Shown: positions 6,521-12,689 of the stretch, piece after piece
Position numbering within the stretch: the stretch's first letter is position 1
How the letters are laid out: every line of letters begins with the position of its first letter
Assembly (NCBI GenBank): GCA_016932235.1
Contig: JAFGDF010000085.1
Coordinates: 1 to 12,689, forward strand
Direction: 5' to 3'
DNA length: 12,689 nt
Source of the DNA: Deltaproteobacteria bacterium
GTDB lineage: Bacteria > Desulfobacterota > DSM-4660 > Desulfatiglandales > HGW-15
Notes under the pieces: model-generated
The model's input: the letters and a program-made list of their open reading frames with translations, nothing else
Database searches by the model: none
What the model was told of the DNA's origin: nothing
Made by a program: the position numbers and the translations under genes

Positions 6521-8164
6521 TTTAAAAAATATTTTTTCAATATAGCAGCAGCCACAATCTTGATGATACTTTTTCTATGCTCAAACCTGTATTCAGCGTC
6601 AGAAGCAAAAAGGACGAATCATGATGCAGCAAAGCGTCCAAACATCCTTTTGATTATCGGCGACGATTTCGGAATGGATGTTACTTCAGATATGTATCCG
6701 GGTCTGATCGATAACCTGAGCAAAAAATACGGGCCTTCCGGGCACAATCATCACGATTACAAGGCGATTAAAGGCTTACAGGCCTCAACCCCCAGACTTG
6801 ATAAGCTGGCCCGTGAGGGAATGGTCTTTTCCAATGTCTGGGCTCATCCTTTCTGTTCACCCACACGAGCCGCTATCCTGACCGGTCTGTTCGGCAAAAA
6901 AACCAAAGTACTTACTTACGCCGATGCTTTATCTCAAAATCACACCTCCTTTGTGCAAAAACTCAAAGATGAAGGCGGTTACAGTACAGGGCTCTTTGGC
7001 AAATGGCACCTGTCCGGAATGCCCGGCCGCAACGGCGAACCCGGTTATCCGGGCGTTAAACCCAAGGAGGCCGGGTTTGATATTTTCAGGGGCAACCTCT
7101 TTGCCGCCATTAACTCCTACTGGGAATACGACTATCAAATCCAGGACAGCGCCACGCCTCCGGATCAATGGCGTACGGAAAAGGCGCCTGTCAGGTCCCT
7201 GCCCGGCATCGCGCCGACCACCTTCGCACCCGTGGTGAAAGTGGCCGACGCCATTGAATGGATTGCCGAGCAGGAAAAGAATAATCCTGACAAGCCCTGG
7301 TTTGCCTGGCTGGCTTATAATCTCTCCCACACCACAATAATGCAACAGCCGAGCGCCATGGCCGTACCCAATGCCGATACCCTGGATAAAAAAAGTCTGG
7401 CTGAAATGAAGGCCTGCGGCGGGCAATTCGGCTCAAACAATCCAGGTTCCTGCAGCGGTGAATCACTGATGCGCGCCATGACTAATGCCATGGACACCAT
7501 CACCGGCAAATTGCTTGATGCGGTAAATAAATTAGATCCCAATACCTACGTCATATACATAAGCGATAACGGCACACCCATGTACGGCAGGCCCGGTCTG
7601 GATTTCATCGATAACATGTATATCACGAGAAAAGGTCGCGGCAAAGGCACAGCCTATGAAAGCGGCGCGCATGTGGCAATGGCGATCAAAGGACCGGGCA
7701 TAAAGAACCAGGCCAAGAGCAATGAATTCGTTCACGCGGCGGACCTTTTTTCCACCGTGCTGGCGCTGGCGGGATTTGATGCGCCCGAACAAGTCAATAA
7801 CAGCGAAGGCAACGGCAAGGTGCCGCTGGACGCAGTTTCACTGACACCCATACTTTTTAGAGACAAGGATAAGGTGCGGGATCCAAATAAAGGCTACGTA
7901 CTCACAGAATCCATAAATCTGATGACCGGAGGCACTCAATATGCAGGAGCGCGCAACGCGAATTTCAAGGTGGCGTGTGAGGGAGGCGCCGAAAAAAGCA
8001 ACTGCCAGTTTTACAATCTGGCGGATGATCCTCTGGAAGAATATCCCCTGGCGAAACCGGATAGCTGCAAGGGGTACAACGATGGCAGCTGGACACCTGA
8101 AGATCCCGAATGGCACTATTGTCGATTGATGGAGGTTGTCAAGGAGTATTCCTATATTAAATAA
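6518..8164 (+). CDS. Type I sulfatase (arylsulfatase family), exported
   Basis: Predicted sulfate-ester hydrolase of 548 residues, a close paralogue of the divergent sulfatase. A Sec signal peptide is visible: MFKKYF, a hydrophobic core (9-22), and probable cleavage near residues 27-29. Active-site residues: Asp49-Asp50 in GDD, PFCSPTRA with Cys113 (formylglycine site) and Arg117, Lys162 and His164 in GKWH, His271, Asp350-Asn351 in DNG, and Lys376 in KGTAYESG. Six cysteines (300, 312, 487, 496, 517, 535) match those of the paralogue. Unlike the paralogue it has no convincing lipobox and lacks the proline-rich tail, so it may be free in the periplasm. Its stop lies two bases before the cytochrome b start, making it the first gene of the bc operon. 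The substrate is unknown; CSPTR can be matured by either FGE or anSME. Confidence 0.94.
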   Translation: MFKKYFFNIAAATILMILFLCSNLYSASEAKRTNHDAAKRPNILLIIGDDFGMDVTSDMYPGLIDNLSKKYGPSGHNHHDYKAIKGLQASTPRLDKLAREGMVFSNVWAHPFCSPTRAAILTGLFGKKTKVLTYADALSQNHTSFVQKLKDEGGYSTGLFGKWHLSGMPGRNGEPGYPGVKPKEAGFDIFRGNLFAAINSYWEYDYQIQDSATPPDQWRTEKAPVRSLPGIAPTTFAPVVKVADAIEWIAEQEKNNPDKPWFAWLAYNLSHTTIMQQPSAMAVPNADTLDKKSLAEMKACGGQFGSNNPGSCSGESLMRAMTNAMDTITGKLLDAVNKLDPNTYVIYISDNGTPMYGRPGLDFIDNMYITRKGRGKGTAYESGAHVAMAIKGPGIKNQAKSNEFVHAADLFSTVLALAGFDAPEQVNNSEGNGKVPLDAVSLTPILFRDKDKVRDPNKGYVLTESINLMTGGTQYAGARNANFKVACEGGAEKSNCQFYNLADDPLEEYPLAKPDSCKGYNDGSWTPEDPEWHYCRLMEVVKEYSYIK

Positions 8165-8166
8165 AG

Positions 8167-9534
8167 GTGATTGGAAAAACAAATTTGCTGCAAAAAATAA
8201 TCTATTCAATTTTTCCCGGTATTTCAGAACAGGATAAAAGCCGGGAAGGATACCGGCATTTTTATAAAAGCCTTATTTTCCACTTCAGGCCGAGGTTGGT
8301 GTACAGAAAAACACTCGACTTTACACTTACCTTCGGTCTGGGAGGAATGGCCTTCGTTCTAATCCTCCTGCTCTTTGGCACAGGCCTTCTCATGAAGTTC
8401 TACTACCTGCCTTTTCCTGATAAGGCTTACGAGTCCATCATTTATCTGAGTAACAATGTGCCGTTTGGTTCCCTTATTCGCAATATTCATTACTGGTCAG
8501 CTAATATGCTAATCATAGTGGTGTTTCTTCATTTTTTACGGGTATTTTTTACTTCTGCCTTTCATCCTCCGCGACAGTTTAACTGGGTAATAGGTCTCGG
8601 CCTGTTTGTAATCATATTACTCTTTAATTTTACCGGCTATCTGCTTCCCTGGGACCAGCTTTCTTTCTGGGCAATTACCATCTGCACAAGTATGATGGAT
8701 TATATCCCGGTGATTGGAAAATGGATGCAGAATATAGTAAGGGGAGGGGCGGATGTAGGTTCACCCACCCTGTCTATTTTTTATGCCGCTCACACGGCGT
8801 TCCTGCCAGCCGCCTTGATAATCATAATGCCCTTCCATTTCTGGCGAGTGCGCAAGGCTGGAGGGCTTGTTATTCCTTTGTCATCGGAAGAAAAGGGTGA
8901 GGACCCCGACATAAGAGTTCCCGCCATACCTGACCTGATATTAAGAGAGATCGTAACAGCACTTGTTTTGATTGCCGTTATTCTTTTTATTTCCATACTG
9001 TTCGACGCACCGCTCGGGAATAAGGCTAATCCGGGACTGAGCCCCAATCCGACCAAGGCGCCCTGGTATTTTATGGGTTTTCAGGAGATCCTTATGCATT
9101 TACACCCCATAATTACCATTTTCGTTATCCCTTTTCTGATGGTTGCCGGTCTGCTAACGATAGCTTATACCCGGTATCCAGCCGGCCGTGAGGGTATATG
9201 GTTTGTCTCTTCAAGAGGCCGCTCTGCAGCCGTTGCTTCTTCTGTCATGGCATTGATCTTGACGCCGATTATTATCATTCTGGATGAATATGTATTTGAT
9301 TTTCCAGCCTGGATGCCCGGGTTTTCACCGGTTGTCAGCAATGGTTTGATTCCCCTTTGTATTGTTATCCTGGGATTTTATGTTCTATATCTGTTTTTTG
9401 TAAAATTTTATTCTCCTGACAAGAATGAAAAGGTGCAGATGGTCTTTGTATTTTTTCTGACAGTGTTCATTATACTTACAATTACAGGCATATGGTTTCG
9501 AGGTAAGGGTATGAAGCTGTTATGGCCTGTTTGA
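8167..9534 (+). CDS. Cytochrome b, fused b6/subunit IV type
   Basis: Membrane subunit of a quinol:cytochrome c oxidoreductase (bc complex), 455 residues, with a b6-like half and a subunit-IV-like half in one chain. Heme ligands are His108 and His122 in helix B and His209 and His224 in helix D; the 15-residue step in helix D is that of b6 rather than mitochondrial cytochrome b. The Qo motif PWDQLSFWA is at 161-169. In the second half, PEWY appears as APWY (298-301), losing the glutamate. The cysteine that binds heme ci in b6 is Gly57 here. Hydrophobic segments continue to about residue 445, giving eight or nine helices. The start is GTG without its own ribosome site, two bases after the sulfatase stop, so translation is probably coupled. 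It is followed by Rieske and octaheme genes, its likely partners. Confidence 0.93.
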   Translation: MIGKTNLLQKIIYSIFPGISEQDKSREGYRHFYKSLIFHFRPRLVYRKTLDFTLTFGLGGMAFVLILLLFGTGLLMKFYYLPFPDKAYESIIYLSNNVPFGSLIRNIHYWSANMLIIVVFLHFLRVFFTSAFHPPRQFNWVIGLGLFVIILLFNFTGYLLPWDQLSFWAITICTSMMDYIPVIGKWMQNIVRGGADVGSPTLSIFYAAHTAFLPAALIIIMPFHFWRVRKAGGLVIPLSSEEKGEDPDIRVPAIPDLILREIVTALVLIAVILFISILFDAPLGNKANPGLSPNPTKAPWYFMGFQEILMHLHPIITIFVIPFLMVAGLLTIAYTRYPAGREGIWFVSSRGRSAAVASSVMALILTPIIIILDEYVFDFPAWMPGFSPVVSNGLIPLCIVILGFYVLYLFFVKFYSPDKNEKVQMVFVFFLTVFIILTITGIWFRGKGMKLLWPV

Positions 9535-9584
9535 TAATCGGAATGCAAGGCCTCGATGAATCGAATAAAATATAGGTAAAGATT

Positions 9585-10094
9585 ATGAAAAAACCCGCCC
9601 CATTTCCCTCACGCAGGTCCTTTCTCACGGTACTCTGGACAGGCCTGGGAATTGCCGCTATCGCTGAATTTATAGCAGTTATTATCTCTTTCCTAAGTCC
9701 CGGTAAAACACGGGAGAAATCCAGTGAGTCCGGTGCAATAATAGAGGCCGGCCACGCTGATAAATTTCCTCTCAATTCAGTGACCGCCAATATTCAGGGA
9801 AGGTTTTACCTGTGCAGGATGGAAGACGGCGGTTTTTTAGCCGTTTCAAGCAAATGCACCCATCTGGGGTGCACAGTTCCATGGATGGATAAAGAGAAAA
9901 GGTTTGCTTGTCCTTGCCACGGATCATCTTTTGATATTACGGGTAATGTGATGAGCCCTCCGGCCTCCAGACCGCTTGATACTTATCTCGTATATATTGA
10001 AAACAATATTGTAAAGGTGGACATCAGCAAAACAATAGAGCGCGAAAAATTCCTTGAGGAGCAGGCTGCCTACACCAAGAAGGTTTCAATATGA
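9585..10094 (+). CDS. Rieske [2Fe-2S] protein of bc complex
   Basis: High-potential electron carrier that takes the first electron from quinol at the Qo site of cytochrome b; 169 residues. The N-terminus has a twin-arginine pattern (Arg10-Arg11 in SRRSFL) before a membrane segment (about 15-38), as expected for a Tat-exported, membrane-anchored Rieske protein folded with its cluster. Box 1 is CTHLGC (91-96) with ligands Cys91 and His93; box 2 is CPCHGSSF (109-116) with ligands Cys109 and His112. Cys96 and Cys111 are placed to form the conserved disulfide. The gene starts 50 bases after cytochrome b with a weak AGGTAA site, and its stop overlaps the next start (ATGA at 10091-10094). Family and role are firm. 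Confidence 0.95.
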   Translation: MKKPAPFPSRRSFLTVLWTGLGIAAIAEFIAVIISFLSPGKTREKSSESGAIIEAGHADKFPLNSVTANIQGRFYLCRMEDGGFLAVSSKCTHLGCTVPWMDKEKRFACPCHGSSFDITGNVMSPPASRPLDTYLVYIENNIVKVDISKTIEREKFLEEQAAYTKKVSI

Positions 10095-12394
10095 GAAGGT
10101 GGAAAATTACAGGTTTTTGCGCCACCATTTTAATTATCCTGTCTATTCCGCTTTACATGTTAAAGACGTCCTATTTAACTCCCTTTCCGAACGATAATCA
10201 ATCAGAGGTGAAATATAATTTTGTGGGCAGTCTGAAATGTGCGGACTGCCACAGAAAAGAGTATGACAAATGGCAGAATTCTCATCATGACCATGCCATG
10301 GACATCGCCAATGATAAGACTGTCCTGGGCGATTTCAATAATGTCCTGTTCAAGAGCCATGGTGTGACGTCACGGTTTTTCAAAAAAAATGGCAGGTTTT
10401 TTGTCCATACACAGGGACCCAGCGGCCAGATGAAGGATTATGAGATCACCTATACCTTTGGCTGGCATCCACTTCAACAATACCTTGTTCCCTTTGAAGG
10501 AGGCCGCCTGCAATGTCTGCCGATTGCCTGGGATGACCGCGAAAAAAAGTGGTATGATCTCTATCCGGATGATCCTATCGATCCGGCTGACTGGCTTTAC
10601 TGGACGAACGCGGGTCAAAACTGGAATGGCATGTGCGCCGAGTGTCATTCCACAAATCTTAAAAAGAATTATGACTTAAAGAGTGATTCATATAAAACTA
10701 GATGGACCGATATTGATGTGGGTTGCGAGGCCTGCCATGGCCCAGGATCGGGGCATGTGGAATGGGCTGAGACGCCGGATATGGGCCGGCCTGCTGTCAA
10801 TAATTATAATCTTATAGTCAGGACATCAGGAATCGTTTCCCGGGAACTGGTAAATATTTGCGCTCCATGCCACAGCAGGCGTGCCATACTCGGCGATTAT
10901 ACCCACGCGGAGCCGAACCTTCTGGACAGCATGCTGCCCAGTTTTCTCACTCCGGAGTTATATTTTTCCGACGGTCAAATCCTGCAGGAAGTGTATGTTT
11001 ACGGCTCCTTTATCCAGAGCAAGATGTATCACCGGGATGTGCGCTGCAGCGACTGTCATGACAGCCACAGCGTTAAACCGTTCAAAGAAGGCAATGACCT
11101 GTGCCTGCAATGTCACAAGTCCGGAGAATATGACACTGTGGAGCACCATTTTCACAAAAGGAAAGGAGAAAATGGAGAACCTATTAAATCCAATGACGGG
11201 AAAATCCTGTTCGATGTAGGCGCAGGGGCTGAGTGTGTCCAGTGTCATATGCCCGGTCGCAACTATATGGTGATTGACTACCGGCCCGATCACAGTTTTA
11301 GAATTCCCAGGCCTGCCCTTAGTGATAAAATAAATGTCCCAAATGCATGTAACAGATGCCATATTGATAAAACGATCCGGTGGTCTGATGAGTGGATAAC
11401 CAAATGGTACGGTCCGGGACGAACTCGCCATTACGGGATGATCATAGATGCAGGCCGTAAACATAAACCTGAAGCCTATAGTGATCTTATTAAACTGGCC
11501 ATGGACTCTCTTTATCCGGTTAACGTCCGCGCTACTGCCTTGTCCATTTTAAGCTCGTATCCAGGCAAGGAAACCTTAAGGGCCTTTGAGCTTTCTTTAA
11601 TGGACAATGAAGCGCTAATACGGCGGACAGCGATTGAGAATCTTAATCTTCAGGATGTGAAAGAAAAGGTGCGACTTATTTCCCCGCTTCTTCTTGATCC
11701 TGTAAAGGCCGTGAGAATAGAGGCGGCGTTCAAACTGGCGGGCGAACCATCAGATCTTCTTGATGACAAACAACAAATGGTGTTTCAAGGAGCGCTTAAA
11801 GAATTTATTGCCTCGATGGAATACTCCGGAGACTTTGCCTTTGGCAGATTTAACCTCGGGAATCTCTATTCAGCCCTTGATGAAACACAGGAATCTATAT
11901 CACATTACAAGGCTGCCATAAAAATAGATCATCTTTTTTATCCCGCCAAAGTTAATCTCGCTATGCTTTATAACAGCCTGGGAGATAATGAACAGGCGGA
12001 AAAACTCTTTCGCCAGGTAATAGAAGAAAATACTGAATTATACGAAATATATTATTCTCTTGGATTGCTGCTTGCGGAAAAAAAGGAATATGAAGAAGCT
12101 GCGGCGTTTATGGAAAAGGCAGCTCTAAATATGCCTGAATCAGCCAGGTTTCATTATAATTACGGATTATTGCTGCAATTTTTAAAAAGAGATAGTGAGG
12201 CTGAAGTTGAATTATGTAAAGCGCTTTCATTGGAACCTGAAAATATGGATTTTCTTTATGCCCTTGCCGATTATTATCTGAAAAAATTGAATTATAAAAA
12301 GGCAAGAGAGTTTGCTGAGATCATGGTTAAGGTAGACCCCGATCAGCCTGTGGGGCATGATCTTTTAAATATCATATTGAAGAATCAGCAATAA
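10091..12394 (+). CDS. Octaheme c-type cytochrome with HEAT-like and TPR repeats
   Basis: A 767-residue periplasmic multiheme cytochrome anchored by one N-terminal hydrophobic segment (about 7-23). Eight CxxCH heme sites begin at Cys50, 182, 212, 257, 319, 338, 382 and 420. The first region, CADCH with following Trp61, His65 and His66, and the segment GCEACHGPGSGH (211-222) match the cytochrome c554-like/octaheme family. After the hemes come HEAT-like helical repeats (about 460-555) and about five TPR units (about 580-760), usually protein-binding. The ATG overlaps the Rieske stop, so translation is probably coupled. No cytochrome c1 or f gene is present, and this protein is the obvious electron acceptor from the Rieske centre. 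Its downstream partner is unknown. Alternatives are a catalytic multiheme reductase or a scaffold for a larger respiratory assembly. Confidence 0.92.
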   Translation: MRRWKITGFCATILIILSIPLYMLKTSYLTPFPNDNQSEVKYNFVGSLKCADCHRKEYDKWQNSHHDHAMDIANDKTVLGDFNNVLFKSHGVTSRFFKKNGRFFVHTQGPSGQMKDYEITYTFGWHPLQQYLVPFEGGRLQCLPIAWDDREKKWYDLYPDDPIDPADWLYWTNAGQNWNGMCAECHSTNLKKNYDLKSDSYKTRWTDIDVGCEACHGPGSGHVEWAETPDMGRPAVNNYNLIVRTSGIVSRELVNICAPCHSRRAILGDYTHAEPNLLDSMLPSFLTPELYFSDGQILQEVYVYGSFIQSKMYHRDVRCSDCHDSHSVKPFKEGNDLCLQCHKSGEYDTVEHHFHKRKGENGEPIKSNDGKILFDVGAGAECVQCHMPGRNYMVIDYRPDHSFRIPRPALSDKINVPNACNRCHIDKTIRWSDEWITKWYGPGRTRHYGMIIDAGRKHKPEAYSDLIKLAMDSLYPVNVRATALSILSSYPGKETLRAFELSLMDNEALIRRTAIENLNLQDVKEKVRLISPLLLDPVKAVRIEAAFKLAGEPSDLLDDKQQMVFQGALKEFIASMEYSGDFAFGRFNLGNLYSALDETQESISHYKAAIKIDHLFYPAKVNLAMLYNSLGDNEQAEKLFRQVIEENTELYEIYYSLGLLLAEKKEYEEAAAFMEKAALNMPESARFHYNYGLLLQFLKRDSEAEVELCKALSLEPENMDFLYALADYYLKKLNYKKAREFAEIMVKVDPDQPVGHDLLNIILKNQQ

Positions 12395-12462
12395 TAAATT
12401 TGCGCATTCAACCACGAGCACCGCAAAAAATGACGGGATCTTCGACAAGCACGTGGTCTTCC

Positions 12463-12520
12463 CTGTCTGGACGCGAGGCCGGTGCGAAGGCGGATAAAAA
12501 CCCGTCAGACAGATTTTTGT
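12463..12520 (+). terminator. Probable terminator of the bc operon
   Basis: CTGTCTG (12463-12469) pairs with CAGACAG (12506-12512), extended by ACG (12471-12473) with CGT (12503-12505) across one bulged G. The stem is followed by ATTTTTGTTT. The 29-base loop is long for an intrinsic terminator. A competing stem pairs TGACGGG (12431-12437) with CCCGTCA (12501-12507), sharing the right arm. Confidence 0.45.
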
Positions 12521-12550
12521 TTGACAAACATTAAGCGAGAGATTAAAAAT
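12521..12550 (+). promoter_or_regulatory. Candidate promoter of dsrA
   Basis: A perfect TTGACA (12521-12526) is followed after 17 bases by TAAAAA (12544-12549) or after 18 by AAAAAT, each a four-of-six -10 match. It would leave a leader of about 65 bases before dsrA. The -35 box lies directly against the T run of the upstream terminator, so dsrA can be transcribed on its own. Confidence 0.5.
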
Positions 12551-12621
12551 CTTTTCGTTAGTGAGTATAAGTGAAAATTGGGTCTGGGACGGCGAATTCT
12601 AAATATGAGGAGGCAGGAATA

Positions 12622-12689
12622 ATGTCAAAACATAAAACACCTTTATTGGACGAATTAGAAAAAGGTCCTTGGCCAAGCTTTGTAACGGA
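12622..12689 (+). CDS. dsrA: Dissimilatory sulfite reductase alpha subunit, 5' end only
   Basis: Only the first 22 codons are inside the window; the gene runs off the right edge. GAGGAGG (12607-12613) lies eight bases before the ATG. The residues SKHKTPLLDEL followed by EKGPWPSFVT match the conserved N-terminus of DsrA; from memory, Desulfovibrio DsrA starts with AKHATPKLDQL and ESGPWPSFVS. In DsrAB this siroheme and iron-sulfur enzyme reduces sulfite in the cytoplasm, delivering sulfur to DsrC, with electrons from DsrMKJOP; in sulfur oxidisers it runs in reverse. The fragment is too short to tell the reductive from the oxidative type. dsrB would be expected just outside the window. It follows the bc operon with its own promoter. 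Confidence 0.82.
   Translation, partial: MSKHKTPLLDELEKGPWPSFVT

Noticed and set aside
10091..12394. Octaheme protein as hydroxylamine oxidoreductase or octaheme tetrathionate reductase
   Set aside because: The operon with cytochrome b and Rieske and the large HEAT/TPR half point to an electron-transfer subunit, and no catalytic-heme feature specific to those enzymes could be identified by eye.
1..12689. CRISPR array, tRNA, rRNA, insertion sequence or prophage
   Set aside because: No regularly spaced repeats, cloverleaf sequences, rRNA motifs, transposase or phage proteins were recognised.

Overview
The window looks like the chromosome of an anaerobic, sulfur-respiring bacterium of moderate GC. 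The strongest clue is at the right edge, where a reading frame opens with the N-terminal signature of DsrA, the alpha subunit of dissimilatory sulfite reductase (SKHKTPLLDEL, then EKGPWPSFV). A fused b6/IV-type cytochrome b, a Tat-type Rieske protein, an octaheme cytochrome, an Isf-like flavoprotein and an acyl-CoA dehydrogenase fit a Desulfobacterota (former Deltaproteobacteria) or similar sulfate reducer. The phylum is inference; no rRNA or other taxonomic marker is present.

Layout. Bases 1-503 carry no convincing gene. They hold a terminator-like hairpin, a short interspersed-repeat-like palindrome and a nested G/C-rich palindrome. Next come an acyl-CoA dehydrogenase (504-1652) and, 25 bases later, a lipoprotein-type metallophosphoesterase (1678-3402), both on plus. 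A flavodoxin-fold reductase lies convergently on minus (3515-4060). It is divergent from a small GTG-started membrane protein (4327-4620), which converges on a type I sulfatase on minus (4647-6329). A paralogous sulfatase starts divergently on plus (6518-8164). Between the two sulfatases each has its own sigma70-like promoter. The second sulfatase opens a tight operon: cytochrome b (8167-9534), Rieske protein (9585-10094) and an octaheme cytochrome with HEAT-like and TPR repeats (10091-12394). A terminator-like hairpin follows and abuts a promoter with a perfect TTGACA box, which leads to dsrA (12622 to the window end).

How the genes may work together. Cytochrome b, Rieske and octaheme protein look like a menaquinol-oxidising bc-type complex in which a large multiheme cytochrome replaces cytochrome c1/f. 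The sulfatases are predicted to be exported and to release sulfate from sulfate esters outside the cytoplasm. Dsr reduces sulfite made from sulfate inside the cell. Co-transcription of a sulfatase with a bc-type complex, directly upstream of dsrA, suggests a link between sulfate-ester scavenging and sulfate respiration. The gene order is seen in the sequence; the functional link is inference. No tRNA, rRNA, CRISPR array, transposase or phage gene was recognised.
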